Positions 42,806-52,932 are shown, counted from the stretch's first letter. The stretch: 64,000 nt of DNA from Flavobacterium piscis (GCF_001686925.1 NZ_LVEN01000027.1:434001-498000), one strand, 5' to 3'. Program-made: numbers and translations. The notes: a model not told the origin generated them from the sequence alone.

Positions 42806-43327
42806 ATGGACAACAGGAAGTTTATAGTAAGTTTAAAAAATGGTAATGAGGCTTCTTTCAAGGAAGTGTATCTCAAGTACTACGATAAACTAATAAACAT
42901 TGCCAGACGTTTTGATGTTACAGTGATGACTCCACAGGATTTTGTTCAGGAAACTTTTTTAAGATTGTACAACAAAAGAGAATTGCTTAATGAAGAAGTC
43001 TTATTCGATAAACAACTGTTTACAATCTGCAAGAATATCATTCTCAATCATGTTAACAGGGAAAACAGAATAATTCAGCTTGATCCTGAGTTCGAAAAAA
43101 TGGAACCTGAGGATACAGAAAACATAATTTTTGAAGAAAGAAGAGAAAAACTTCATAATTTCATCAATCTTCTTCCGGAACAGCAACAAAAAATATTTAC
43201 TTTACATAAACTGGAAAACCTTAGCTATAAGGAGATTGCGGCAATTACAGACCTTTCTGAAAAGACAATTGCCAATCATATTTATCTTGCCAGTAAATTT
43301 ATTCGAAAAAAAATCGAAGAGCATTAG
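42806..43327 (+). CDS. ECF RNA polymerase sigma factor (FecI-like)
   Basis: A 173-residue ECF sigma factor. Region 2 spans about 10-75 (VYLKYYDKLINIARRF, TPQDFVQETFLRLYN) and region 4 about 110-165 (LLPEQQQKIFTLHKLENLSY, then EIAAITDLSEKTIANHIYLA, the HTH). Followed by a FecR-like anti-sigma and a TonB receptor, so it probably directs transcription of this uptake locus in response to a receptor signal. Confidence 0.92.
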   Translation: MDNRKFIVSLKNGNEASFKEVYLKYYDKLINIARRFDVTVMTPQDFVQETFLRLYNKRELLNEEVLFDKQLFTICKNIILNHVNRENRIIQLDPEFEKMEPEDTENIIFEERREKLHNFINLLPEQQQKIFTLHKLENLSYKEIAAITDLSEKTIANHIYLASKFIRKKIEEH

Positions 43328-43373
43328 GAACTTTTGTGTTCCCGTTTGTTATACTATTAAACGGAAACATAAA

Positions 43374-43583
43374 ATGCATATCGAATCTTATAAAACAGAT
43401 GTTACAAGCAAAGAAGATGCAAGCTTTATTGTAGTGCTTCTGCAGTTTATTATTTCTGATTGTATCATGAAATTCGACTTAGAAAATAATAGCCATATTC
43501 TAAGAATCGAAACCAACAGAGATATCAAGGAAATGGTTTACGGTGTTTTTAATAAACAAGGATTTTATTGTCAAAAAATATAA
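43374..43583 (+). CDS. Small HMA-like (ferredoxin-fold) protein, 69 aa
   Basis: A 69-residue protein between the sigma and FecR genes. MHIESYKTDVTSKEDASFIV followed by beta strands ..CIMKFDLENNSHILRIET and ..GVFNKQGFYCQKI gives a beta-alpha-beta-beta-alpha-beta pattern like heavy-metal-associated domains, but without the CxxC metal site. The frame is open further upstream over the sigma gene, but the ATG at 43374 after the sigma stop is the sensible start. Such proteins are common but uncharacterised in Bacteroidota. It ends 11 bp before the FecR start, so it belongs to the operon. Confidence 0.65.
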   Translation: MHIESYKTDVTSKEDASFIVVLLQFIISDCIMKFDLENNSHILRIETNRDIKEMVYGVFNKQGFYCQKI

Positions 43584-43594
43584 CGCCCCAAGCA

Positions 43595-44446
43595 ATGGAT
43601 GAAAAAAAATTAGAAGAAGAATTAAAAAAAATCTGGGACGAAACCCCTGTTTCACATTCTGATAGCGAAAAAGAGGCTTCGTGGGCAGAATTTCAATCGA
43701 AAGCCTTTCCTTCAAAAAAGAAGAAAAATAGCTCATGGCGTCATTATGCAGCAGCGGCAGCCATTTTACTTTTTATTTTAATAGGTACGGGAATTTATTT
43801 TAACGGTCCGTCTTTAACCAATAGTACCACTTTAAGTGTGGCCGGAAATACAATTGAAAATACAACTTCGATCATCAAAATTATTGCCTTACCGGATAGT
43901 TCAAGGGTAGAGTTGAGTCCGAATTCTAAAATTGTTTATGCTGATAATTTTGCTGTAAACAGAAAAGTGGAAGTTTTTGGAGAAGCGTATTTCAAAGTAA
44001 AAAAAGATAAAAAACATCCTTTTCGGGTAATTTGCAACGAAACGACAACTACAGTTTTAGGAACCTCTTTTACGGTTACGGGATACAACAAAAATAGAGT
44101 AGAGGTTGCACTTTACGAAGGAAGTGTACAAATGAATGTAAAAAATCAGGACAAGAAATGGATCCTGAAACCCGGCGAAAAATTTACCTACGGAAACGAA
44201 GCTGTTGCTATAGTTGATTTTGAAAGATTTAAGGATTTTGATGATCAAAAACTAACTGATATTGCTTCTTATATTGAATCGAATTATGGCTATAAAGTAA
44301 TACTTCCGGAAGAATATATTAATCAGAAAATTACAGTACGCATCAATAAAAAAGAAGAATTAAAAACGATTCTAGAATTACTATCAGAAATGTATAACCT
44401 AAAATTTGAAATAAATGAAAATTTAAAACAGATTACTTTTCAATAG
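43595..44446 (+). CDS. FecR-family anti-sigma/regulator protein
   Basis: A 283-residue protein with a cytoplasmic N-terminal sigma-binding part (1-55), one membrane helix (HYAAAAAILLFILIGTGIYF), a periplasmic FecR domain (about 90-195; SRVELSPNSKIVYADNF, HPFRVICNETTTTVLGTSFT) and the C-terminal DUF4974/STN-like region (about 225-283). ATG at 43595 chosen over an upstream TTG. It should relay the TonB receptor signal to the ECF sigma factor. Confidence 0.92.
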   Translation: MDEKKLEEELKKIWDETPVSHSDSEKEASWAEFQSKAFPSKKKKNSSWRHYAAAAAILLFILIGTGIYFNGPSLTNSTTLSVAGNTIENTTSIIKIIALPDSSRVELSPNSKIVYADNFAVNRKVEVFGEAYFKVKKDKKHPFRVICNETTTTVLGTSFTVTGYNKNRVEVALYEGSVQMNVKNQDKKWILKPGEKFTYGNEAVAIVDFERFKDFDDQKLTDIASYIESNYGYKVILPEEYINQKITVRINKKEELKTILELLSEMYNLKFEINENLKQITFQ

Positions 44447-44546
44447 AAAAGAAAAGGATGCACTAGCCGCGAAACTAAACATCCTCCTCATTGTCAAGAT
44501 AGTATGAAGCTATCCTATTTAATAATATTCAAAAATACAAAATTTC

Positions 44547-47165
44547 ATGAAGCATATAATTTCAGCGTGCTTTTTTTTATTCAGTTGGTGTATGTTTTCT
44601 CAAAACGTAACCGTAACGGTAGACCAGACTGTAACACTAAAAGAATTTTTTAAGCAGATAGAAAGCCAAACCGATTTTAAATTTGCCTTTACGGATCAAA
44701 TTAATACAAGTCAAAAATATTTTACCCAAAAACGAACCTTTACCAATACCGATATAAAAGAATTGATCAGCGAACTGAATAAGACCGCATCCATTCAATT
44801 CTCAATTGTAGGCAATAATATTTTCGCGAAGCAAAAAACGACGAAATCCTCATCAGCTAAAAAAAAAAACAAGCTAACCGGTCAGGTTCTTGACGAAAAC
44901 AGAGAACCGGTTATTGGTGCTAATGTTTATGTAAGAGAAGCTTCTATTGGCGCTACAACGGATGCAAATGGATCTTTTTCGATAGAACTCGACAATGGCA
45001 GTTATACCGTTGAGATTAGTTATCTGGGTTTGAAAAATAAAGAAAAGCGTATTACGATTTCTGATGATGAAAGAATGAAATTTAATATGGAGTCAGACAG
45101 TCAGCAATTAGAGCAGGTGGTCATCACTACCAGCAAGGCAGTTGACGTCAAGAATACCCAAATGAGTGTGAATAAACTTTCGATGGCCGAAATCAAAAGA
45201 CTCCCGACTGCAATGGGTGAAGCTGATCCATTAAAATCATTATTGACTTTACCGGGTGTTACCAATGCCGGCGAAGCTTCGTCTGGTTTTAACGTTCGTG
45301 GAGGTGCCGCTGACCAGAATTTGATTCTTTTAGATGGTGCTCCGGTATACGGGGATTCTCATATGTTTGGTTTCTTTTCTATATTTAATGCAGATGTTGT
45401 TAGCGGATTAGATTTATACAAAGGAGGAATTCCGTCTAAGTTTGGAGGACGTGTTTCCTCAGTTCTTGATGTTACTCAGCAAACCGGAGACCTTAATGAT
45501 TATAAAGTAAACGGAGGTATTGGTCTTATCTCAAGTCGACTTTTAGTGCAGGGGCCTCTAAAAAAAGATGTGGGTTCGTTTATTATTGCAGGACGTGCTT
45601 CGTATGCGCATTTATTTTTAAAACTTACTGATATCAAGAGTTCCGTAATGTTTTATGATATTAATGCAAAGCTTAATTATCGTTTGGGAGCCAATAATAC
45701 CATTGCTTTTTCAGGTTATATGGGAAATGATTTATTTGATATTAATAACTTTTTTGCCAGTACTTACGGTAATACTATGGGAACGGTTAGCTGGAAACAT
45801 AAATTTTCGGACAATTTAAATACGAACCTTTCTGTTTTTTACAGTGATTACAAATTTAACCTGGAAATACCATTTCAAAAATTTGAATGGGATAGTAAAA
45901 TCACCAACTACGGACTTAAATATAACTGGAACCACACCATATCAGACAATTTTAAACTGAATTATGGTATCGATGGTTTGTATTATGATTTTAATCCGGG
46001 AACTGTAAAACCTTATGGTAGCGATTCGCAGTTTAATTACAATCAGTTAGATAAAAAATATGCTTTAGAAACTTCTGCTTTTCTTGATGTCGAAAATCAG
46101 GTTACAGAAAAACTAAATCTTCGTTACGGACTTCGCTACAGTACGTTTTTGCGTTTAGGCGGAGAAACTATAAGTACCTATGAAAATGGACAATCAGTAG
46201 TATACAATCCGTTATATCATATTTATGAAGAAGCAGAGCCAATAGGAAGTACGTATTACGGAAAAGGAAAAACCATCAGTAAGTTTGATAACCTTGAACC
46301 TCGATTGGCATTATCTTATGCTTTTAATGATGAAACTTCGGTAAAAGCGAGTTACAACAGAATGGCACAATATATTCATATGTTGTCGAATACCCGCGCT
46401 CCGTTACCTATGACGATCTGGACACCAAGCGGACCTTTTACAAAACCACAAATGCTGGATCAATATGCAGTAGGGTATTTCAAGAATTTCAAGGAACGCG
46501 AATATTCTTTTGAAGGAGAATTATTTTATAAAAAAATAAAAAACCGTATCGATTATATTGATGGTGCAAATTTATTGGGTAACAACAATATCGAACAGGA
46601 CATCCTGAATGGAGAAGCGAGATCATACGGTATGGAGTTATTATTCAGAAAAAACACAGGTCGTTTTACAGGATGGGTTGCCTATACTTTGTCTAAGGCA
46701 GAACAAAGAACGCCGGGAAGAACACCTGAAGAACCAGGAATCGCCAATGGTGGCTGGTATTTATCAGGATACGATAAATTACATAATCTAAATGTTACTG
46801 CCAATTACGAATTCAATCCTAAATGGTCGTTTAGCGCTAATTTTAGCTTACAATCAGGTCAGCCGGTAACATATCCAAACGGTTATTATGAATTTGGAGG
46901 AAGAAATATACCTAATTATACACTAAGAAATTCAGACAGACTTCCTGCCTATCATCACCTGGATATTGGTGCAACTTATACGCCTAAACCGGATAAAAAA
47001 CAAGGATGGCAAAGCTACTGGGTATTTAGTATTTACAATCTTTATAACAGACAAAATGCTGCATCAATGACGTTTTCTCAAAATGATAATACAGGAGCGA
47101 ATGAGTCCAAACAACTGTCTATTTATGGACTAGTACCTGGTGTTTCTTATAATTTTAAATTTTAA
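44547..47165 (+). CDS. TonB-dependent receptor with STN and carboxypeptidase-like domains
   Basis: An 872-residue outer-membrane receptor: signal peptide (MKHIISACFFLFSWCMFSQ), an N-terminal STN signalling domain (about 25-95; LKEFFKQIESQTDFKFAFTD), a carboxypeptidase-regulatory-like domain (about 110-190; LTGQVLDENREPVIGANVYV), plug (AASSGFNVRGGAADQNLILL region) and 22-stranded barrel ending in VPGVSYNFKF. The STN domain links it to the FecR/sigma pair upstream, typical for siderophore or other regulated uptake. The substrate cannot be derived; it is smaller than SusC-type receptors. Confidence 0.92.
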   Translation: MKHIISACFFLFSWCMFSQNVTVTVDQTVTLKEFFKQIESQTDFKFAFTDQINTSQKYFTQKRTFTNTDIKELISELNKTASIQFSIVGNNIFAKQKTTKSSSAKKKNKLTGQVLDENREPVIGANVYVREASIGATTDANGSFSIELDNGSYTVEISYLGLKNKEKRITISDDERMKFNMESDSQQLEQVVITTSKAVDVKNTQMSVNKLSMAEIKRLPTAMGEADPLKSLLTLPGVTNAGEASSGFNVRGGAADQNLILLDGAPVYGDSHMFGFFSIFNADVVSGLDLYKGGIPSKFGGRVSSVLDVTQQTGDLNDYKVNGGIGLISSRLLVQGPLKKDVGSFIIAGRASYAHLFLKLTDIKSSVMFYDINAKLNYRLGANNTIAFSGYMGNDLFDINNFFASTYGNTMGTVSWKHKFSDNLNTNLSVFYSDYKFNLEIPFQKFEWDSKITNYGLKYNWNHTISDNFKLNYGIDGLYYDFNPGTVKPYGSDSQFNYNQLDKKYALETSAFLDVENQVTEKLNLRYGLRYSTFLRLGGETISTYENGQSVVYNPLYHIYEEAEPIGSTYYGKGKTISKFDNLEPRLALSYAFNDETSVKASYNRMAQYIHMLSNTRAPLPMTIWTPSGPFTKPQMLDQYAVGYFKNFKEREYSFEGELFYKKIKNRIDYIDGANLLGNNNIEQDILNGEARSYGMELLFRKNTGRFTGWVAYTLSKAEQRTPGRTPEEPGIANGGWYLSGYDKLHNLNVTANYEFNPKWSFSANFSLQSGQPVTYPNGYYEFGGRNIPNYTLRNSDRLPAYHHLDIGATYTPKPDKKQGWQSYWVFSIYNLYNRQNAASMTFSQNDNTGANESKQLSIYGLVPGVSYNFKF

Positions 47166-47169
47166 TAGT

Positions 47170-48009
47170 ATGTTACGATTAAAAAAATACAACTTAAAAA
47201 GTAAAGCATTTACTTTATTTAGTCTTCTTTTTGTTTTACTTCTTTCATCCTGCGACAAGGTTGTTGAGCTTGATTTAGAAACAGGAGATCCTAAAATCGT
47301 GATCGATGCCGAGATCATTTGGGAAAAAGGAACCAGCGGAAACGAACAGACCATAAAAATTACCAGAATGGCTTCGTATTACAGTCCAACGACACCAAAG
47401 GTTTCAGGAGCACAGGTAAGAGTTGAAAATAGTAATGGAGATATTTTTACATTTAATGAAGCTGAACCGGGTTTATATAAGTGTACTAATTTTGTTCCTG
47501 CAATTGATATGGAATATAAATTATTTGTACAAGTTGATGGACAAACCCTAACCGCTACCGAAAAATTAGTTGCTGTGCCGAAAGTTGAAAGAATAGACCA
47601 GGAATTTATGGCCGATATATCAGGAGAAGATCTTATTGTGGTAACATTTTATTATAAAGACCCTGCTGATCAGGTCAATTATTATCTGACAGATTATAAA
47701 ACGGATATTTTGCCTTATCCGGAGTACACATCTACAAGTGATGAATTTTTGAATGGAAATGAAATCAATGAAAAATTTACAGATGAGGATTTAAAGCCGG
47801 GTAAAGTTCTTGATATCACACATCGTGGTATTTCTAAAAACTTTTATAATTACATGAATTTGATTTTAGAGGCTGCAAGTTCGAATCCTTTTGGTGCAGT
47901 ACCGGGTAATATAAGAGGAAATATAGTGAATACTACTGATTCGAACAATTTTGCACTAGGCTATTTTAGAGTTTGTGAAGCAAACCATATGTCGTATACA
48001 GTAAAATAA
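47170..48009 (+). CDS. DUF4249 lipoprotein, partner of the TonB receptor
   Basis: A 279-residue lipoprotein (signal ending LLFVLLLSSCDKVVELDLE). The mature part is the DUF4249 family, beta-rich and nearly always encoded directly after a TonB receptor of this type; here the ATG is 4 bp after the receptor stop. Probably a surface-exposed accessory protein, by analogy to SusD-like partners, but its role is not proven. A start 10 codons upstream would overlap the receptor gene. Confidence 0.85.
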   Translation: MLRLKKYNLKSKAFTLFSLLFVLLLSSCDKVVELDLETGDPKIVIDAEIIWEKGTSGNEQTIKITRMASYYSPTTPKVSGAQVRVENSNGDIFTFNEAEPGLYKCTNFVPAIDMEYKLFVQVDGQTLTATEKLVAVPKVERIDQEFMADISGEDLIVVTFYYKDPADQVNYYLTDYKTDILPYPEYTSTSDEFLNGNEINEKFTDEDLKPGKVLDITHRGISKNFYNYMNLILEAASSNPFGAVPGNIRGNIVNTTDSNNFALGYFRVCEANHMSYTVK

Positions 48010-48034
48010 GAATTTAATTGGAGGTTGATTTGTA

Positions 48035-48076
48035 AAACATCTGGCATATAAATAATTATGTCAGATGTTTTTTTAT
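48035..48076 (+). terminator. Terminator between convergent loci
   Basis: AAACATCTGGCATA (48035-48048) pairs with TATGTCAGATGTTT (48057-48070) with one G-U pair; T run follows. It ends the receptor operon and lies 25 bp from the esterase-GH43 stop. Confidence 0.8.
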
Positions 48077-48094
48077 TTATATAAAAACTGAATT

Positions 48095-49900
48095 TTACTC
48101 CTTCTTCAAATTCCTGATCTCCTCGGCAGAAACTTTTATCACCGTACCATGACGCGTTCCCGAGGGAAAACTAACCTTATCCGAAATATCCTGCCAGCCT
48201 TTTGAAGTTTGTTGTACAGCACCGTATTTTTTCAATGTATACTTATCAAAATAAACTGTCCATTGATTGTCGATTTGAATGGCAGTTGGTCCTTCGGCCC
48301 AATAATTTCCAGTAATTGGTTCGCTGGCTTTACTATAAGGACCCGTCAGGTTTTTACTGATGGCGATTTTTAAATTTTTCTGCACCGGATTACGGGTTTC
48401 ATCTTTAAGGTACATTACATATCCCTGATCCTGTTTTACAATCGAAGCATCGATAACATTAAAACCAGGTTCGTACAATAATTTTGTTTTTTCAAATTTT
48501 TCAAAATCCTTTGTAGTCGTATAATAAATGCGGTGATTGTATCCTTTTTCTTCATCTGATTTCGTTTCAGGAAACTTTCCGTCAATAGTTGAAGCCCAAT
48601 AAATCATATACGTTTTATTTTTTTCGTCGAAAGTAATCTCCGGAGCCCATGTATTTCTTGCTTTTTCCTCATGCGCCATTACCGGAATAAATTGCTGTTT
48701 CGACCAGTGAATCAAATCTTTTGATGAAGCATAACCAATTCCTTTATCCGTCCAGCTTACCGTCCAGACCATATGATACAAACCGTCGCCGCCTTTTATC
48801 ACACAAGGATCTCTCATCAGTTTGTCTTTGCCCACTTCGGGAGTCAAAAACGATGCATCATTTTTCAAACTATTCCACTGATAACCATCTTCGCTATACG
48901 CCATATGAAGGCCGTCTTCGCCATTTCCTTTAAAATAAGTAAACACATATCCTTCTGATTTTAAAGTATAATGATTCGCAGCAAGCCATTTTTCACAGTC
49001 TTTTGGCCATGAGGCATTCGTTCCTTTTACGCCCAGACCAAAACCGTGGCCGCCATCTTCATACAAATGCATTTCGGCAGAAACTTTTTCTTTCTTTAAA
49101 GCCAGATAATAATTGATGCTGTTTTCAACCGGAACCGCTTTGTCATCTGTAGCATGAACCAGAAAAGCTCGGGGAGTGGAAACATTAATCTGTTTTTCAG
49201 TAGAATAGGTATCGATGGCTTCACTTCCCGCATTTTTTCCTAATAAGTTGTCCCTTGAACCTTCATGAGTAATTCCGTTTTGCATGGAAATAACAGGATA
49301 AATTAAAAGAGAAAAATTAGGTTTTGCACTTGTTGTATCAAGTGGTGTGTAGATTTTGTCATTATAATGCGTGCTTAATGTGGCAGCCAGATGTCCTCCG
49401 GCAGAAAATCCCATAATCCCGATTTTATTCGGATTCAGTTTCCATTTCACAGCATTTCTACGTACCAATCGAACCGCTTCCTGAGCATCCTGCAAAGGGC
49501 CAACTGTTTTGTTTTTCATGATCAGATCACTTGGTAATCTGTATTTTAAAACAAAAGCATTGATGCCCAAACTATTGAGCCATTCTGCTACTTTATAACC
49601 TTCTTTATTAATCGCCAGCATTCCGTAACCACCACCGGGACAAATGATAACCGAAGTTCCGTTTGATTTTTCGGCATCAGCAAAATAAGCAGTAAGAGTA
49701 GGTAAGGTTACTTGACGGACTCCTTCGGAAATATCGCCTTTGCGGTCTGTTATCTCTGAATAAGTTGTCGACTGAATCTCATCAGGGATTTTATCCCATA
49801 ACGGAATTTCCTTTTTTTGTGCAAATGATGGAGTGATCATCCAAAAGGATATCAAAAAGAATAAGGCTTTTAGCGGTTTCAAATTATTTGATTTTTTCAT
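48095..49900 (-). CDS. Bifunctional acetylesterase / GH43-like enzyme
   Basis: A 601-residue secreted protein (signal MKKSNNLKPLKALFFLISFW...SFAQ). Residues ~30-300 form an alpha/beta hydrolase of the acetyl-xylan-esterase/BD-FAE type: oxyanion region VIICPGGGYGML, nucleophile elbow GIMGFSAGGHLAA, and late catalytic DDKAVP and GGHGFG. Residues ~310-600 are a five-bladed GH43-like propeller: KLMRDPCVIKGGDGLYHMVW, TWAPEITFDEKNKTYMIYWA, NVIDASIVKQDQGYVMYLKD and YWAEGPTAIQIDNQWTVYFD with its Glu. It would remove acetyl and arabinosyl/xylosyl-type side groups from the same glycan. The gene overlaps the GH2 gene by 17 bp, so they are translationally coupled. Confidence 0.88.
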   Translation of the reverse strand: MKKSNNLKPLKALFFLISFWMITPSFAQKKEIPLWDKIPDEIQSTTYSEITDRKGDISEGVRQVTLPTLTAYFADAEKSNGTSVIICPGGGYGMLAINKEGYKVAEWLNSLGINAFVLKYRLPSDLIMKNKTVGPLQDAQEAVRLVRRNAVKWKLNPNKIGIMGFSAGGHLAATLSTHYNDKIYTPLDTTSAKPNFSLLIYPVISMQNGITHEGSRDNLLGKNAGSEAIDTYSTEKQINVSTPRAFLVHATDDKAVPVENSINYYLALKKEKVSAEMHLYEDGGHGFGLGVKGTNASWPKDCEKWLAANHYTLKSEGYVFTYFKGNGEDGLHMAYSEDGYQWNSLKNDASFLTPEVGKDKLMRDPCVIKGGDGLYHMVWTVSWTDKGIGYASSKDLIHWSKQQFIPVMAHEEKARNTWAPEITFDEKNKTYMIYWASTIDGKFPETKSDEEKGYNHRIYYTTTKDFEKFEKTKLLYEPGFNVIDASIVKQDQGYVMYLKDETRNPVQKNLKIAISKNLTGPYSKASEPITGNYWAEGPTAIQIDNQWTVYFDKYTLKKYGAVQQTSKGWQDISDKVSFPSGTRHGTVIKVSAEEIRNLKKE

Positions 49901-52850
49901 AAAATTCTATTTCAACAATACGTAATTGTCCGGTTGCATCTACTGATGTTTTATCTTTATATAAATCTAGTTCTTTTGTGGCATCTACTTCAACAATTTT
50001 AGCAAAACCATCTTTTTCCTTGCTGGATCCGATTAATTCAATAGTGATTTTTTCAGCAAGAACAGGCTCTAGAGCGATAGTAATATAACCTAAACTTTGC
50101 GAAGTATTACCTTTAAAAACTTCTTTTCCATCCGCTAAAATACGAATAGGATACATTTTGGTTCTCCATCCTGTCATTTTTACCACGCATTCGTTTACTA
50201 TCGTCGGTTTCGAAAGTGTGTATGTTATTGATCCGGTAGTAATGTTTCCGTCATTTCTCCATTCCGTCAATTCATTGTCATCGTAACTTTTATACGTATC
50301 ATTATTATTCGATGGCGATACAGCGTTCAGGATATTTACGGCAATTCTTTTTTGTGTGTAAGAAGGCGTTTTTGGCGTTGGCCCGCGTTCTAAATTTGAA
50401 GGAAGATCTTTGTCGGGCAGTTCTTTCGAAATTCCGTTTGTAACCGTTACAGGCTTTGTTTCAAAACTGATTTCGGCTTCCTTTAGTCCTTTCGCGGAAG
50501 CGGTAACTTTTATTTTTCCGGCTTTCGCCAAAGATTGAATCATGACTCTGTTAATGCCATTTTCGACCGGAATTTCTTTTGAAAGAATGTAATTTTTAGG
50601 GCCTTGCGCAATCCCTCCAAGCCAGTTCGCAGGGCCATTAAGAGTAAAAGTGATCAAATCATTGCTGATCGGGCAGCGGTTGCCGTTTTTGTCAACCACT
50701 TCAACATCAATCAAAGCAACATCATTACCATCCGCCAGCATTCCTTCAGGTTGCGTGCGTAATTTTAGTTGTATGGCTGCCGGTTCATCAGTAGTGATTT
50801 TAGAATCTTCACTTAAAACAGCTCCGTTTTCATCATAACCAATCGCTTTAATTGTTCCTGATTTCCAGGTTATATTTTCGAAAGTAAACAAGAATTCGCT
50901 GCTTTGTTTGCCAAAACCCTGTGAAACACCATTCACAAACAATTCAACTTTAGAAGCTGTCGAAACTACGTAAATGTTTTTTACAACTTTATCAGTATAA
51001 TTCCAGTGCCCCATAATATGAGTGCGGTGTTTTTCGATATCAACCCAGCCATCCCACATCACCTGATGCGCCCAATAACCGTCTTTTGGAATGCGCATGG
51101 CATCGACTTCGCCGCTTGTTCTGTAATTTTGTTCACCACGATGGTGCGTATTCGAGTCCGAAAATATAATATTCACGCCACCGGAATTCACTCGTTTTCC
51201 GGTTCCGGGTCTTTCGCGGTAATAATCGTACCAACGCACGATATTTTCTATAGCATGCCGATCCTGATTGTGATTGTAATCCTGAGCAGGATTGCCACGA
51301 TACAAAGGGCCGTCGCCTTCTTTATGAAACGGAGGGGAGAATTCGTCCCAATATTTACGCATGCCTTCATCTCTCGAATATTCAGTTGCCCACAAAGGTT
51401 TTCTGGCGCTTTTATTAATATAAAGCATTTCTCCACCATATTCTGCTTCCTGACTGTCCAGCATTTCACGGGAACCAATCGCACGTCCTCCAAAAGGATC
51501 ATAAGTATCCCTGAGACTTTTCATTTCGTGCATGTGCGCTTCGCTTATCGATTCGTTGCCGCTTTCATAGAAAATAATACTCGGATTGTTTCGGTTGTAA
51601 ATAATGGCATCACGCATCAGGTTTACTCTTTGTTTCCAGGTATCGCCCTGCGCATCTTTTTCGGCGTCTCCTGCGGGCATTGCCTGTAATAATCCCACTC
51701 TGTCGCAGGATTCAATGTCTTGTTTCCAAGGCGTTACGTGCATCCACCGCACTAAATTTCCATTGCCTTCTACAATCAATTTATTGCTGAAATCGCTCAG
51801 CCATGGCGGAACCGACATACCAATTGCCGGCCATTCATTACTGGTTCTCTGTGCATATCCTTTTACCTGAAGCACTCTGTCATTCAACCAAAATTGACCT
51901 TCCCTGAAATCGGTTTTTCTGAAACCTGTTTTAGTCGAAACTTCATCAATAATTTTTCCATCCACTTTCAAAATGGTTTTTACGGTATATAAATAACCGT
52001 ATCCCGAACTCCAGAAATGTAGATTCTCAACGAGATGATTCGCTTTTAAAGTTTTAGTTTCATTAGGGAAAATAATAGTTCTTTCACCAGAGAAAGAAGC
52101 AATTTGTTTCCCGTCGATATCTTCAATGATTACTTCATATTCAACAGTTTTCGCTGTGTCAAATTCATTGCGGATTTGGGTTTCGGCATTTATGACAGCA
52201 CTTGCAGCTGGAATATTAATTTTAGAAGGATAAATATAAACGCCAGTAGTTTTTAGAAAAGAATAGAGTGGAAGCGTCTGGTACAATTTACTCGTAATAT
52301 GCAAAAAGACGTTTTTAGGAATACCGCCATAATTGGCGTTAAAGTTAATGTTGTTCCATTGATAAGAAGCTCCGGTGGCTTTTTCTTTGTATTTCCAGTC
52401 ATTATCAATTCTAAGTGCAATAGTATTTTCTGCCGGGAAAGGTTTTAGTAAAACAGAAATATCAAAACCAAATGCCATAACGCCATTTTCATGAAGTCCC
52501 ACTTTTTGTCCGTTTATATAAATTTCTCCCGCTTGACGAATGCCTTCAAATTCAATAAAAATTTTATGGTCTTTAATTCCCTTAGGCAATTTAAATTTTT
52601 TACGGTACCAGACAATTCCCGTGGTGAGATGTTCGATATCTTTTTCAAAAGCTTCTTCCTGATTGTAAGCATGCGGCAAAGTCACTTTTTTCCACGAGTT
52701 GTCATTAAAATTTACTGCCGCAGCGTCTTTAAAATCACCGGTTTTTAATTTCCAATCCGCATTAAAATTGATTTTTTCTCTTTTAAATTCCTGAGAGAAT
52801 AAAACAGCATTAAATAACAGTAGCGCAAAATATAAAAAAGCCTTATTCAT
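49884..52850 (-). CDS. Glycoside hydrolase family 2 enzyme
   Basis: A 988-residue secreted (signal MNKAFLYFALLLFNAVLFSQ) GH2-type exo-glycosidase. Sugar-binding jelly roll (about 25-190; GIVWYRKKFKLPKGIKDHKI), immunoglobulin-like domain, then the TIM barrel: acid/base Glu in IIFYESGNESISEAH, nucleophile Glu in KPLWATEYSRDEGMRKYWDE. Further Ig-like domains follow (about 640-800) and a C-terminal region resembling F5/8-type carbohydrate binding (NDTYKSYDDNELTEWRNDGN). GH2 members include beta-galactosidases and beta-glucuronidases; the exact activity is not derivable. First gene of the leftward PUL transcript, with a shared operator/promoter upstream. Confidence 0.9.
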   Translation of the reverse strand: MNKAFLYFALLLFNAVLFSQEFKREKINFNADWKLKTGDFKDAAAVNFNDNSWKKVTLPHAYNQEEAFEKDIEHLTTGIVWYRKKFKLPKGIKDHKIFIEFEGIRQAGEIYINGQKVGLHENGVMAFGFDISVLLKPFPAENTIALRIDNDWKYKEKATGASYQWNNINFNANYGGIPKNVFLHITSKLYQTLPLYSFLKTTGVYIYPSKINIPAASAVINAETQIRNEFDTAKTVEYEVIIEDIDGKQIASFSGERTIIFPNETKTLKANHLVENLHFWSSGYGYLYTVKTILKVDGKIIDEVSTKTGFRKTDFREGQFWLNDRVLQVKGYAQRTSNEWPAIGMSVPPWLSDFSNKLIVEGNGNLVRWMHVTPWKQDIESCDRVGLLQAMPAGDAEKDAQGDTWKQRVNLMRDAIIYNRNNPSIIFYESGNESISEAHMHEMKSLRDTYDPFGGRAIGSREMLDSQEAEYGGEMLYINKSARKPLWATEYSRDEGMRKYWDEFSPPFHKEGDGPLYRGNPAQDYNHNQDRHAIENIVRWYDYYRERPGTGKRVNSGGVNIIFSDSNTHHRGEQNYRTSGEVDAMRIPKDGYWAHQVMWDGWVDIEKHRTHIMGHWNYTDKVVKNIYVVSTASKVELFVNGVSQGFGKQSSEFLFTFENITWKSGTIKAIGYDENGAVLSEDSKITTDEPAAIQLKLRTQPEGMLADGNDVALIDVEVVDKNGNRCPISNDLITFTLNGPANWLGGIAQGPKNYILSKEIPVENGINRVMIQSLAKAGKIKVTASAKGLKEAEISFETKPVTVTNGISKELPDKDLPSNLERGPTPKTPSYTQKRIAVNILNAVSPSNNNDTYKSYDDNELTEWRNDGNITTGSITYTLSKPTIVNECVVKMTGWRTKMYPIRILADGKEVFKGNTSQSLGYITIALEPVLAEKITIELIGSSKEKDGFAKIVEVDATKELDLYKDKTSVDATGQLRIVEIEFYEKIK

Positions 52851-52932
52851 TGGAATTGTTTATTTATAATAATATGAATTAGTTGTAAAACCAATTCAAC
52901 TCAAACTTTTCAAATTGAAAGTTTTGTTATCG

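Noticed and set aside
43131..43373. Upstream extension of the 69-aa HMA-like gene
   Set aside because: The extension overlaps the sigma factor gene in another frame and has odd composition; only the part after 43374 looks real.
51006..51689. 227-codon open frame on the plus strand
   Set aside because: Lies fully opposite the GH2 coding sequence, with no domain or plausible composition; shadow of the real gene.
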